From Bacteroidaceae bacterium (GTDB lineage Bacteria > Bacteroidota > Bacteroidia > Bacteroidales > Bacteroidaceae), in contig JAFZFO010000027.1 in assembly GCA_017555845.1 (NCBI GenBank), forward strand, positions 1 to 64,000: a DNA stretch of 64,000 bases, written 5' to 3'. Below the pieces are notes generated by a model that searched no databases, was not told the DNA's origin, and saw nothing but the letters and a program-made list of their open reading frames with translations. Made by a program: the position numbers and the translations under genes. Positions within the stretch are counted from its first letter, which is position 1. Each line of letters opens with the position of its first letter. Shown here piece by piece: positions 25,566 to 35,281 of this stretch.

Positions 25566-28463
25566 ATGAAAAAGACGTTTCTCTGTTTTGCCGTAATGCT
25601 CATAACGGCAATTTCATTCAGCACGAACGCACAGAGTGTCAAGATCTACCCCATTCCACAGGATATGACATGGGGCAACGATGTGGCATTTGAGAACAGC
25701 GCAAGTTACACAATTACCGGCGAGGCCGATGCCGATGCTGACGCCATCAACCTTTTCAAGAAGAATTTCAGCACAACCGACGGTTCCGTAGAGCTCATCA
25801 TCGGCGAGCGTGGCGACGCTGCGGTGGCGGCATACGAGAACTTAATCCCACAAAAGAGCGAGGGCTACTACCTTGAGGTCACATCAAACAAGGTTGTCAT
25901 TGCCGGCAACGACGGCTCAGGAACATACTACGGCGTGCAGACATTCACACAGATGACAGCACAGCCAAACGTGATGTGCGCTACCGTCACCGACTACCCA
26001 AGCGTTCCACAACGCGGATTGGTTGAGGGTTACTACGGCAACCCTTACAGCGAGGCCGACCGCATGGGACTCCTGCAGATGTTCGGCGAGATGAAGATGA
26101 ACGTATACATCTACGGTCCAAAGGATGACGCATACCACAAGAGCAAATGGCGCGAGGAGTACCCAACCGAGCTTGGACAGAAGATCACAGAGTATGTAAA
26201 CGTTGCAAAAGCCAACAAGATTGAGTTCATGTGGGCAATCCACCCGGGCGAAGACATACAGTGGAACGACACCGACAGAGCAAACATCGTGAACAAGCTC
26301 AAAGCAATGTGCGCTCTTGGCGTGAGAAGTTTCGCAGTGTTTTGGGATGACCTCTGGAACGACGACGGAACACACGGCGACGAGCAGGCCGAACTGATGA
26401 ACTACATCGCTGCTGAGTTGAAGAAGGCATACCCAGATGTGAAGCCACTTACGATATGCCCCACACAGTACAACCGCGGATGGGCGAACAGCGTATACTT
26501 GCCTGCACTCGGCACCATAATGGACAGCGACATCAACATCATGTGGACCGGCAACAGCGTGGTGGACATGATCAATTACAGCGACATGACATGGATCAAT
26601 AACCAGATCAAGCGCAAGGCATACATCTGGTTGAACTACCCCGTGAGCGACTACTGCATTAACCACCTACTCATGGGACCCACATACGGCAATGACCTGA
26701 ACATCGCCGACATGCTCTCGGGCTTCGTTTCAAACCCAATGGAGTATGCCGAGGCATCGAAGGTTTCACTCTTCAGCATTGCCGACTACACATGGAACAT
26801 GCCGGCCTATGATTCAAATGCATCGTGGGAGGCAGCAATGAAATACCTGATGCCCGAAAACTATGAGGCATTCCGTTTCTTCTGCGAGAACAATGTAGAC
26901 CTTGGAGCAAACACACACGGTCTGCGCCGCATGGACGAGTCACCCGAATTTGTCAAGGCCAAAGAGATATATAACAGCAACATAGCAACAGATAGAGAGG
27001 CTGCATACGCAGCCATCAGCGAGCAGTTCAAAAAGTTGGTAAACACTGCCGAGACGCTTTTGACAACAGATGAGGCCCCTGCCCTGACAAACGAGATAAA
27101 GCCATGGATTGAGTCTATGAAATATCTTGGCCAAAAGGGTGTATGTATTATTGAAATGAACAATGCGCTCACAGACAAGAATCCTGAAAGTTTTATCGAC
27201 AACTACTTGAAATACAAGGAATACGATGAAGCACAGGCAGCACTCCGCTCACGCGACTTTGCAGGTTCTTTACGAGTTGCCACACCGGCTGTCGGCACCG
27301 TGCACATCGAACCGTTCATGAAGGACATCATAGGCGCACTCGCTGCCGAGTACAAGGAGGTCTACGACTACCGCACCGATGTCTTCCCCGCACAGGTTCT
27401 TGAGAACGGCACATACCATATCATGTACAACGGCCAATACCTTACAAACAACAACAAGGCTGCCGGTGCAAAACCTGTATTCCAGACCGAGCAGGACAAC
27501 ATACGCCCACAGAACCAGGAGTGGAAGATAAGCATCGACCCAAGCACCAACCGTTACAAGATCATCAATCTTGAGGACAACCGCTACCTCAACGAGAATG
27601 GTAGCTTCACTGTCAGCAATGAGACAAACCCATACGAGGCTGTTTGGCACACATACGACATCACACTGCTTGCAAACGGCAAATACGCCATTCAGAACGG
27701 CGGCAGCGCCGGCACCGCATTCTGGACTGTAAACGGCACACAGATACAGAAAGGCAACACAAATGCATTGCCCGACAAGTACATCTTCGACATCATTCCA
27801 TTGGGCGGAACAGCAAAGGAACCACTCATTGACCAAGACGAGGTTTACTACATCATGGACGGCAACCGTTACCTTACAAACACAAACATCAAGGGCAGCG
27901 GCGGCACACCGACATTCAAGGAGGTTGCAGAACCAACTGAAGCACAGGAGTGGAAGATTGCGCCCGATGCAAACGGCAACAAGTGCTACAAGATAACAAG
28001 CAATGCCGATGGCCGCTATGTCAACGAATATGGCGTGTTCGGCACAAACCAGTACTATGCAGACTGGAATACTTACCTGCTGACACAGATGGGCGACAAG
28101 TGGTCTATCCGTTGGACACAGTCGGCTGCAAAGAACGGTACAAGCTACATTGTGGTATCGGGCGACAAACTCGAAGCTAAGGACGTTGCAAATTCCGAGA
28201 GCTACACCGTAAGCATTGTACAGAAGGGCGCAGACACATCAATCGACGGTGTCTGCAACGAGAATGGCGACATCAAGATATGCGATGAAGAGATTCTCGG
28301 CAACAACGGCATCAAGTCAATGAAACTATACGCTCCGGACGGTTCACTCGTGAGAAAAAGCGAATGCAACCATTTGTCCATCAACGGATTGAATAAAGGA
28401 CTGTACATTGCTGTAACACACGACGGCAACAAGGCAAAAGCCTATAAGGTTACAGTAAAATAA
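25566..28463 (+). CDS. GH84 beta-N-acetylglucosaminidase, secreted, with two C-terminal repeats
   Basis: 965 aa. Signal peptide MKKTFLCFAVMLITAISFST...A; a GH20b-like N-domain (about 25-145); the GH84 catalytic barrel (about 148-440) with RGLVEGYYGNPYS, MNVYIYGPKDDAYH and the catalytic Asp pair D261-D262 in SFAVFWDDLW, in substrate-assisted catalysis with the 2-acetamido group; then helices. The C-terminal part carries two related modules of about 130 aa (near 617 and 755) that begin 'xYHIMYNGQYLTNNN' and 'VYYIMDGNRYLTNTN', ricin-like beta-trefoils by appearance, probable sugar binding. The last 70 residues resemble the shared C-terminal module. Closest known type is the BtGH84 O-GlcNAcase/hexosaminidase of gut Bacteroides, acting on host glycans. 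It stands alone with its own promoter and terminator. Confidence 0.93.
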   Translation: MKKTFLCFAVMLITAISFSTNAQSVKIYPIPQDMTWGNDVAFENSASYTITGEADADADAINLFKKNFSTTDGSVELIIGERGDAAVAAYENLIPQKSEGYYLEVTSNKVVIAGNDGSGTYYGVQTFTQMTAQPNVMCATVTDYPSVPQRGLVEGYYGNPYSEADRMGLLQMFGEMKMNVYIYGPKDDAYHKSKWREEYPTELGQKITEYVNVAKANKIEFMWAIHPGEDIQWNDTDRANIVNKLKAMCALGVRSFAVFWDDLWNDDGTHGDEQAELMNYIAAELKKAYPDVKPLTICPTQYNRGWANSVYLPALGTIMDSDINIMWTGNSVVDMINYSDMTWINNQIKRKAYIWLNYPVSDYCINHLLMGPTYGNDLNIADMLSGFVSNPMEYAEASKVSLFSIADYTWNMPAYDSNASWEAAMKYLMPENYEAFRFFCENNVDLGANTHGLRRMDESPEFVKAKEIYNSNIATDREAAYAAISEQFKKLVNTAETLLTTDEAPALTNEIKPWIESMKYLGQKGVCIIEMNNALTDKNPESFIDNYLKYKEYDEAQAALRSRDFAGSLRVATPAVGTVHIEPFMKDIIGALAAEYKEVYDYRTDVFPAQVLENGTYHIMYNGQYLTNNNKAAGAKPVFQTEQDNIRPQNQEWKISIDPSTNRYKIINLEDNRYLNENGSFTVSNETNPYEAVWHTYDITLLANGKYAIQNGGSAGTAFWTVNGTQIQKGNTNALPDKYIFDIIPLGGTAKEPLIDQDEVYYIMDGNRYLTNTNIKGSGGTPTFKEVAEPTEAQEWKIAPDANGNKCYKITSNADGRYVNEYGVFGTNQYYADWNTYLLTQMGDKWSIRWTQSAAKNGTSYIVVSGDKLEAKDVANSESYTVSIVQKGADTSIDGVCNENGDIKICDEEILGNNGIKSMKLYAPDGSLVRKSECNHLSINGLNKGLYIAVTHDGNKAKAYKVTVK

Positions 28464-28485
28464 GACTGTAGATGTCATTCATGCG

Positions 28486-28523
28486 AAAATGTTACCGTGC
28501 CCCAAAGCGCGGTAACATTTTTT
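28486..28523 (+). terminator. Terminator of the GH84 gene
   Basis: 15-bp stem with one G.U pair (28486-28500 with 28507-28521), 6-nt loop, followed by T-rich sequence. Confidence 0.85.
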
Positions 28524-28591
28524 ATGATTTGTTATTAACTTCCTGTTAATAAGTAACGGGATATTTTTTACCACCTACTGACTTTTTTTAC

Positions 28592-28599
28592 TACCTTTG
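28592..28599 (+). promoter_or_regulatory. -7 box (TACCTTTG) of the parAB operon
   Basis: Exact TAnnTTTG match, 73 bp before the parA ATG; T-rich sequence lies at the -33 distance without a clean TTTG. Confidence 0.5.
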
Positions 28600-28671
28600 C
28601 ATTATTATATATTTGGAATATTGTCACTATGCCGTACTACAGTCACGGCAATACTAAATAATTGAGACAAA

Positions 28672-29436
28672 ATGGGAAAGATCATCGCATTGGCAAACCA
28701 GAAAGGTGGTGTGGGCAAGACAACTACAGCCATCAACCTCGCCGCATCGCTTGCCGCATTTGAAAAGAAAGTACTTGTAATAGATGCCGACCCACAGGCA
28801 AATGCCTCATCGGGTCTTGGCATTGATATCCGAGAGATAAAGAGTTCAATTTACGAATGTCTTATAAACAAGTCCGTTGCCGAGGAGAGCATCAGCTCAA
28901 CATGTGTCAAGGGACTCGACATAATCCCATCGCACATTGACCTTGTGGGCGCCGAGATCGAGATGCTCGACCTGCCCAACAGGGAAAAAATCATGCGCGA
29001 GGCATTGGCGCCCATCAAGGATAGATATGACTATATCCTCATCGACTGCTCGCCATCATTGGGACTCATTACCGTGAACTCACTCACTGCAGCAGACTCT
29101 GTAATCATCCCTGTACAGTGCGAGTATTTCGCGCTTGAGGGTATCAGCAAACTGCTGAACACCATAAAGATCATCAAGTCGAACCTTAACCCTACACTTG
29201 ACATCGAAGGCTTCCTGTTGACAATGTTCAACTCACGCCTGCGATTGAGCAACCAGGTCTACAACGAGGTAAAGAAACACTTTAGAGAACTCGTGTTCAA
29301 CACCGTCATACAGCGTAACATCAGATTGGGAGAGGCCCCAAGCATGGGTATACCGGCTCTGATGTATGATGCTGAATCTACAGGCGCAAAGAACTACCTG
29401 TCTTTGGCCGAAGAGATACTTAACAGAAATAACTAA
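28672..29436 (+). CDS. parA: Chromosome partitioning ATPase ParA/Soj
   Basis: 254-aa deviant-Walker ATPase that moves origin regions with ParB. The deviant Walker A KGGVGKTTT is at 11-19, the switch DADPQANASSG at about 39-49, and Walker B YILIDCSPSLG near 120-130. First gene of a five-gene run parA-parB-DUF5683-lytic transglycosylase-relA/spoT with gaps of 15, 7, 5 and 4 bp, which reads as one operon. Confidence 0.95.
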   Translation: MGKIIALANQKGGVGKTTTAINLAASLAAFEKKVLVIDADPQANASSGLGIDIREIKSSIYECLINKSVAEESISSTCVKGLDIIPSHIDLVGAEIEMLDLPNREKIMREALAPIKDRYDYILIDCSPSLGLITVNSLTAADSVIIPVQCEYFALEGISKLLNTIKIIKSNLNPTLDIEGFLLTMFNSRLRLSNQVYNEVKKHFRELVFNTVIQRNIRLGEAPSMGIPALMYDAESTGAKNYLSLAEEILNRNN

Positions 29437-29451
29437 GAAACTTTTTCCAGA

Positions 29452-30336
29452 ATGGCAAAGCAGAAATTCACACTCGGACGCGGACTTGACGCACTCATTT
29501 CAACCGAGGCAGTCCGCACTTCGGGTTCATCATCAATAGGCGAGATTGAGATTGGCAAGATTTTTGCCAACCCCAACCAGCCACGCCGCGACTTCAATGA
29601 GGAGGCGCTTCAGGAACTTGCTGACTCAATAAATGAGCTTGGTGTAATACAGCCCATCACACTGCGAAAGATGGAGGATGATACCTACCAGATCATTGCA
29701 GGAGAGAGACGCTACCGCGCATCACAGCTTGCCGGCAAGACAACCATACCGGCTTATATACTCAAGGCCGACGATGAGGACACCATGGAGATGGCCCTCA
29801 TCGAGAACATCCAGCGCGAGGACCTCAACGCGCTTGAGATTGCGCTTGCATACCAGCAGCTCATTGAGCAACACAACCTGTCACAGGAACAGCTAAGCAA
29901 ACGCATTGGTAAGGGACGTGCCACAATCGCCAATTTTCTTCGCCTTCTCAAGCTCCCTGCAGCCATTCAGGTAGCGCTCAAGGAGAAGAGAATCGATATG
30001 GGACATGCCAAGGCACTGCTCTCTTTGGACTCACACGGCCAGCAGATAGAGCTCTTCCACGAGATCGAGAAGAACGGATATACCGTACGCGAAGTTGAGG
30101 AGATGGTACGACGCATCAAGGAAGGCGGCGAGACACCGGCTGCCGTACAGAAAAAGAGTGCAGACAAAAAGCAGGATGCTGCATTCCACCAGCTCAAGAA
30201 ACAGCTTACCAACTTCTTCCAGACACCGGTGCAGATGACCTGCTCGGCAAAGGGAAGCGGAAAAATCAGCATCAAGTTCAAGAACGAGAAGGAACTGGAA
30301 CGCATAATATCCATCTTTGACCGACTAAACAAATAA
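29452..30336 (+). CDS. parB: Chromosome partitioning protein ParB/Spo0J
   Basis: 294-aa CTP-dependent DNA clamp that loads at parS sites. The N-terminal ParB domain has NPNQPRRDFNEEALQELADS, the CTP-binding GERRYRAS box and ENIQREDLNALE; a helix-turn-helix follows (SQEQLSKRIGKGRATIANFL); the C-terminal dimer domain is after a charged linker. Normal order after parA. Confidence 0.95.
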   Translation: MAKQKFTLGRGLDALISTEAVRTSGSSSIGEIEIGKIFANPNQPRRDFNEEALQELADSINELGVIQPITLRKMEDDTYQIIAGERRYRASQLAGKTTIPAYILKADDEDTMEMALIENIQREDLNALEIALAYQQLIEQHNLSQEQLSKRIGKGRATIANFLRLLKLPAAIQVALKEKRIDMGHAKALLSLDSHGQQIELFHEIEKNGYTVREVEEMVRRIKEGGETPAAVQKKSADKKQDAAFHQLKKQLTNFFQTPVQMTCSAKGSGKISIKFKNEKELERIISIFDRLNK

Positions 30337-30343
30337 AGGGACT

Positions 30344-31123
30344 GTGGCTGTAGAGAAACTTACATATAAGTTTTTGGTTGTTGTCGCTATGCTCACAATG
30401 CTTGCGACAGGCTCCACTGCACAGTCACTCAAGTTCGAGACAAGCGACAGCACACGATTGGCATTCCGCAATGACACAATTGGTACTGCGCACAAGAAGA
30501 TGTTAATGCCGGACATTGAGGCAATGGACAGCACATACAAGGAAATAACGCTTGCCACCGCCCCACTACAGCCCGACAACACATCATCCACAACCCCGGC
30601 GAAAAAGACGGGTACAAAGAGCCCCGGAATAAGGAAGCCCGATCCCGAGACTGCCACATGGCTCGCATTGGCAATCCCCGGTGGCGGACAGATCTACAAC
30701 CGCAAGTTCTGGAAACTGCCCATTGTATATGGCGGTTTTGTAGGCTGTATGTATGCCTACAACTGGAACGGACAGATGTACAAGGACTACCGTCAGGCCT
30801 ACCTTGACATAATGGACAGCGACCCCAACACCAACTCCTACAAGGATTTCTTTCGCCCGGGATATGATTACGAGGCAAACAAAGAGTACCTGAAGGAGGT
30901 CTTCAAGAAACGAAAGGACCGCTACCGCCGTTGGCGTGACTTGAGCATATTCTCCTTTATCGGCGTATATGCCCTATCGGTAGTCGACGCCTATGTTGAT
31001 GCACAGCTTTCCAACTTTGACATCAGCGAAGACATCAACTTGAGTATTGAGCCACAGATAATCGACAGCAGACAGATGTATGGAAAGGATTACTATGGTT
31101 TCAACTGCAACATCAGATTTTAG
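30344..31123 (+). CDS. DUF5683 membrane protein
   Basis: 259 aa. GTG at 30344 is the only start that gives a complete signal-type N-terminus (MAVEKLTYKFLVVVAMLTML). After a low-complexity Thr/Pro/Lys stretch (about 60-95) comes the DUF5683 domain: WLALAIPGGGQIYNRKFWKL, a hydrophobic segment (VYGGFVGCMYAYNW), a basic loop (KKRKDRYRRWRDL) and a last membrane helix (FIGVYALSVVDAYVDAQL). Function unknown. The position between parB and a lytic transglycosylase gene is, from memory, conserved in Bacteroides, hinting at a link between envelope and chromosome processes. Confidence 0.85.
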   Translation: MAVEKLTYKFLVVVAMLTMLATGSTAQSLKFETSDSTRLAFRNDTIGTAHKKMLMPDIEAMDSTYKEITLATAPLQPDNTSSTTPAKKTGTKSPGIRKPDPETATWLALAIPGGGQIYNRKFWKLPIVYGGFVGCMYAYNWNGQMYKDYRQAYLDIMDSDPNTNSYKDFFRPGYDYEANKEYLKEVFKKRKDRYRRWRDLSIFSFIGVYALSVVDAYVDAQLSNFDISEDINLSIEPQIIDSRQMYGKDYYGFNCNIRF

Positions 31124-31128
31124 ACACT

Positions 31129-32493
31129 ATGAAAAAGATTAAAAATATAATCACATTCCTGACACTTCTTGCCACACTGCACTCATGCGGTCTGTTCAAG
31201 ACAACCCAGAAGGAAGAGGTCGCCGCAAGCGAGGAGACCGTACAGCATATGTGGACAGAATACCGCGCTCCGCAGACCATTGCCACCAATGTGCGATACG
31301 AGATTGACCTTGACACAATGACGGGCAACGGATACACTTTCGAGATCCCCGAGAGCATGAACGCCGACATTGACAGCCTGCTCAACAGCTGGCAGGCACG
31401 CAACATGCTCAACAAACTTGATTGTGACGGTTCCGAATGGGCGAACATTGTCATTACAGACACCATGTATGCAAAGCGCCTCGCCGCATTGCCGACTATA
31501 GTAAGAATGCCATACAACAACATGGTACGTTCATGCATTGACCGTTATACAAAGAACGGACGTTCACAGGTATCGTACCTGCTCGGCATTTCGGAACTTT
31601 ATTTCCCCATCATAGAGGAGGAGATTGACCGTATTGGCGTTCCACACGAGCTCAAATACCTTCCGATCATCGAATCGGCACTCAACCCAAAGGCAACATC
31701 AAGGATGGGTGCAAAAGGACTATGGCAGTTCATGTTTACCACAGGCAAGCTCTATGGTCTGAAGGCGAATAACTATATCGATGAGCGTTTTGACCCGGCG
31801 AAAGCCACTACAGCAGCATTGCTGTACCTCAAGGACCTCTACAACATGTTCCAGAGCTGGGAACTTGCCATTGCTGCATACAACTGCGGCCCGGGTAATG
31901 TAAAGAAAGCCATCAACCGCTCTGGTGGAAGCACCGATTTCTGGAAGATTTATCCTTGGTTGCCACGCGAGACACGCGGCTACTTGCCTGGATTCATTGC
32001 AGCCAGCTACATCATGACATATTACGAAGACCACGGAATATGCCCAATGGAGCCGGAGTTGCCAATAGCCACCGACACCATACATGTGAACAGAAACCTC
32101 CATTTCGGCCAGATTGCCGAGGTTTGCGGAGTAGACATCGAGGAGATACGTGCACTGAACCCACAATACCTGAAGGATATCATCCCAGGCGAAAACGAAA
32201 CATATGTCCTGCGCCTTACCAACAATACCACAACAAAGTTTGTTGAGAACGAGGACTCCATATACAGACACAATGCCGACAAATACTTCCCACAGGTAAA
32301 CATCGACAAGATGCTCAAGGAAGCGAAGGAGAACAATGGTGCAGGCAATCTCATACGCCATAAGATCAAGAATGGCGAGACACTTGGCTCAATTGCCATC
32401 AAGTACAAGGTTTCGGTAAAGCAGATCATGAAATGGAATGACCTGCGCAACTCTAACATACGCGCCGGCAAATACCTGAAAATCTACAAGTAA
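31129..32493 (+). CDS. Membrane-bound lytic murein transglycosylase with LysM (MltD-like)
   Basis: 454-aa lipoprotein (lipobox LHSC, Cys 20) that cleaves peptidoglycan with formation of 1,6-anhydro-muramic acid. SLT domain about 165-290: catalytic E182 in LPIIESALNPKATSRMGAKG, then GLWQFMFTTGKLYGL and the AIAAYNCGPGNVKKAI motif. A C-terminal LysM repeat (about 403-452, HKIKNGETLGSIAIKYKVSV) binds peptidoglycan. Only one clear LysM is seen. Five bases separate it from the DUF5683 gene. Confidence 0.93.
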   Translation: MKKIKNIITFLTLLATLHSCGLFKTTQKEEVAASEETVQHMWTEYRAPQTIATNVRYEIDLDTMTGNGYTFEIPESMNADIDSLLNSWQARNMLNKLDCDGSEWANIVITDTMYAKRLAALPTIVRMPYNNMVRSCIDRYTKNGRSQVSYLLGISELYFPIIEEEIDRIGVPHELKYLPIIESALNPKATSRMGAKGLWQFMFTTGKLYGLKANNYIDERFDPAKATTAALLYLKDLYNMFQSWELAIAAYNCGPGNVKKAINRSGGSTDFWKIYPWLPRETRGYLPGFIAASYIMTYYEDHGICPMEPELPIATDTIHVNRNLHFGQIAEVCGVDIEEIRALNPQYLKDIIPGENETYVLRLTNNTTTKFVENEDSIYRHNADKYFPQVNIDKMLKEAKENNGAGNLIRHKIKNGETLGSIAIKYKVSVKQIMKWNDLRNSNIRAGKYLKIYK

Positions 32494-32497
32494 CGCA

Positions 32498-34738
32498 ATG
32501 GACAACTACGACGAGATAAGGAACATTGATGAAGAAGCCCAGATAAATGAGGCTTTTCAGGAGCTGCTCGATATCTATCTGGCATCCCAGCATCGCAAGA
32601 AGGTTGAACTCATAACAAAGGCGTTCAACTTCGCCCGTCAGGCACACAAAGGTGTCAGGCGACACAGTGGCGAGCCTTATATCATGCACCCGCTCGCCGT
32701 AGCACGCATCGTATGCAAGGAGATCGGTCTTGGTTCGACATCAATCAGTGCCGCACTGTTGCATGATGTCGTAGAGGACACGGACTATACCATTGAAGAC
32801 ATACGCAACCTCTTTGGAGACAAGATAGCCGGCATAGTCGATGGCCTTACAAAGATTTCGGGAGGAGTGTTCGGCGCCCACGCATCACAACAGGCCGAGA
32901 ACTTCAAGAAGCTCCTGCTCACAATGAGCGAGGACATACGCGTCATTCTCATAAAGATTGCCGACCGTCTGCACAATATGCGTACGCTCAAGTTCATGCA
33001 GACAAGCAAACAGTACAAGATCGCAGGCGAGACACTGTACATCTATGCCCCCATCGCATACCGCCTTGGACTGAGCCGCATAAAGACAGAACTTGAGAAC
33101 CTCAGTTTCCAGTACGAGCACCCCGAGGAGTATGCCCGCATAGAGAAGAAAATTGAAAAGACACAGAACGAGCGCGACATCCTGTACAATGAGTTCACAC
33201 AGCCCATCTGTGAGCAGTTGGATGCAATGGGTCTCAAGTACTATATCATCGGCCGCGTAAAGTCGCCCTACTCCATCTGGAACAAGATGCAGAAGAAGCA
33301 CGTTGCATTCGAGGATATCTTCGACATCCTTGCCGTGCGCATCATCTTCACTCCACGCGAAGGCAAGGATGAGAACAATGAATGCTTCAACATATATATC
33401 GCACTTACCAAGCTGTACAATGCCCATCCCGACCGCCTGCGCGATTGGGTAAACAAACCCCGTGCAAACGGCTACAAGGCACTGCATGCGACATTCATGA
33501 GCCAGCGTGGCGAGTGGATTGAGGTGCAGATACGTAGTGAGAGAATGAATGAGGTTGCTGAGAGAGGTATCGCAGCCCATTGGAAGTACAAGAGCGAGAA
33601 TGGCGAAGCCACCAATGACGACCAGCTCGAGAACTGGCTCCATACCATCAAGGAGATACTTGATGACCCACAGCCTAATGCCCTTGACTTCCTTGACACA
33701 ATAAAGCTGAACCTGTATGCGACAGAGATATTTGTCTTCACCCCCAAAGGCGAAATCAAGACAATGCCACAGAACTGTACGGCACTTGACCTCGCATACA
33801 GCATACACACATTCCTTGGCAACCACTGTATAGGCGCAAAGGTAAACCACAAGCTCGTGCCTATGAGCCACCAGTTGCAAAGCGGCGACCAGGTGGAAAT
33901 ATTGACATCAAATTCATCACATGTAGATGAGAGTTGGCTCGCATTTGCAACCACAGCCAAGGCGCGCGCCAAGATACAGGCCGCCCTGCGCCGTCAGCAG
34001 CGTATCCTGCAGAGAGAGGGAGAGGAGAAACTCAACCAGTTCCTTGAGAAGGAGGGCTTGAGCAACTATATGGGCAACGTGGAGAAGCTCTGGAAACTGC
34101 ACAAGCTGAATGACCGCGACGAGCTCCTTACAGCCATAGGAAAAGGTTCTGTCGTACTTGGCAATGACGACAAGGATGCCCTTCTCGGAAACAAGAAGTT
34201 CAGTCTTCAGTCACTCTTCTCATTCAGCAGCAAGGAGAAGAAGAAAGAGGATGAAAAGGAGGTAAAGAAATATGAGGAGTTAGACCGCAAGATTCCAATC
34301 AACCTCACCGACGATAACCTGAAAAACGGATATATCATTGCAGACTGCTGCCACCCCATACCTGGAGATGACGTACTTGGATTCTACAACGAGCAGAAGC
34401 AGGTCATCATCCACAAACGCAACTGCCCGGTAGCCAATACGCTCAAGAGCAGCCATGGCGACAGGATTCTGGCAGCAACATGGGACACACACAAAGAGTT
34501 GTATTTCGTGGTCCCCATCCGCGTAACGGGCATTGACAACATTGGAGTCATACATGAGATAACAGCCATCATATACAGACAACTCAATGTCAACATACAG
34601 AAGATGAACTACGAGAGCAACAACGGCATCTTCGAAGGAACATTCTGGTTGAACGTGCACGATGTTCAGGATGTAAAGAACATCTGCGAGAATCTCAAGA
34701 AATTAAGTTGTATAAAGACTGTTGCACGCATAGGATAA
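32498..34738 (+). CDS. Bifunctional (p)ppGpp synthetase/hydrolase
   Basis: 746-aa RelA/SpoT homologue (Rel). The HD hydrolase domain is intact: H64 in YIMHPLAVA, H89-D90 in ALLHDVVEDTDYT, and later IADRLHNMRTL. The synthetase domain has RVKSPYSIWNKMQKK, DILAVRII and GYKALHATF with EVQIRSERMNEVAERG. A TGS domain (about 400-465), a helical/zinc-finger region containing ADCCHPIPGDDVLGF, and a C-terminal ACT domain follow. As the likely sole long Rel it controls the stringent response. Last gene of the parA operon, 4 bp after the transglycosylase. Confidence 0.94.
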   Translation: MDNYDEIRNIDEEAQINEAFQELLDIYLASQHRKKVELITKAFNFARQAHKGVRRHSGEPYIMHPLAVARIVCKEIGLGSTSISAALLHDVVEDTDYTIEDIRNLFGDKIAGIVDGLTKISGGVFGAHASQQAENFKKLLLTMSEDIRVILIKIADRLHNMRTLKFMQTSKQYKIAGETLYIYAPIAYRLGLSRIKTELENLSFQYEHPEEYARIEKKIEKTQNERDILYNEFTQPICEQLDAMGLKYYIIGRVKSPYSIWNKMQKKHVAFEDIFDILAVRIIFTPREGKDENNECFNIYIALTKLYNAHPDRLRDWVNKPRANGYKALHATFMSQRGEWIEVQIRSERMNEVAERGIAAHWKYKSENGEATNDDQLENWLHTIKEILDDPQPNALDFLDTIKLNLYATEIFVFTPKGEIKTMPQNCTALDLAYSIHTFLGNHCIGAKVNHKLVPMSHQLQSGDQVEILTSNSSHVDESWLAFATTAKARAKIQAALRRQQRILQREGEEKLNQFLEKEGLSNYMGNVEKLWKLHKLNDRDELLTAIGKGSVVLGNDDKDALLGNKKFSLQSLFSFSSKEKKKEDEKEVKKYEELDRKIPINLTDDNLKNGYIIADCCHPIPGDDVLGFYNEQKQVIIHKRNCPVANTLKSSHGDRILAATWDTHKELYFVVPIRVTGIDNIGVIHEITAIIYRQLNVNIQKMNYESNNGIFEGTFWLNVHDVQDVKNICENLKKLSCIKTVARIG

Positions 34739-34773
34739 AAAGAAAGCCGACCAAATTGGTCGGCTTTCTTTTT
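34739..34773. terminator. Bidirectional terminator between rel and the small lipoprotein gene
   Basis: 14-bp stem (34739-34752 with 34758-34771), 5-nt loop, A-run on one side and T-run on the other; serves the two convergent genes. Confidence 0.85.
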
Positions 34774-34778
34774 ATTTA

Positions 34779-35177
34779 TCACTTGCTCTGCTTCACTGTT
34801 ATCTCCTGATAGTCATAGGCTGAATATGTCCTTATATACAGTTTGCGCGTTTTTCCTGTAGTGTTGGGCTGAGCGGTAATTTTCAGAGAACATGGGCTAT
34901 TCTCCTTATGTTCCACCCTTAACCAATCAAACTCGGAATATATTGTACTGTCGGCATCCTGATATCCACGATCACGATGACGGGGATCGCTTGTACCAAG
35001 AATCTCTGCATTGGCAAAAGTGCTTCCTGCAACAATCTGCTCCCCACCTTCATTGGAGAATGTAACAGTATTGGGATAACCCATATCTATCTCCTCTTCC
35101 CATGTTCCAATGGGAATACAAGAGAAGTACATCAACGAAAGGGCCAAAAGCGATATTTTTGTAACTATTTTTTGCAT
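34779..35177 (-). CDS. Small lipoprotein with a BACON-like domain
   Basis: 132 aa from ATG 35175-35177: MQKIVTKISLLALSLMYFSC puts the lipid Cys at residue 20. The mature part is a single beta-sandwich-like domain (NTVTFSNEGGEQIVAGS... DWLRVEHKENSPCSLKITAQPNTTGKTRKLYI...) ending YDYQEITVKQSK, the style of BACON or related Ig-like domains of Bacteroidota. No enzyme motif. Single gene with a terminator shared with rel; ligand unknown. Confidence 0.7.
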   Translation of the reverse strand: MQKIVTKISLLALSLMYFSCIPIGTWEEEIDMGYPNTVTFSNEGGEQIVAGSTFANAEILGTSDPRHRDRGYQDADSTIYSEFDWLRVEHKENSPCSLKITAQPNTTGKTRKLYIRTYSAYDYQEITVKQSK

Positions 35178-35281
35178 AACTGTTTTTTTGGTTTCTGCAA
35201 ATATACTATATATACGCATTCTGCAAAAGGAATGCAGACATTTTTTGAACTTCGGGCCAGAAAAGCCATCTATTGGAAAAT

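Noticed and set aside
32885..33880. 331-codon frame opposite the (p)ppGpp synthetase gene
   Set aside because: Shadow of the conserved rel gene; no family resemblance.
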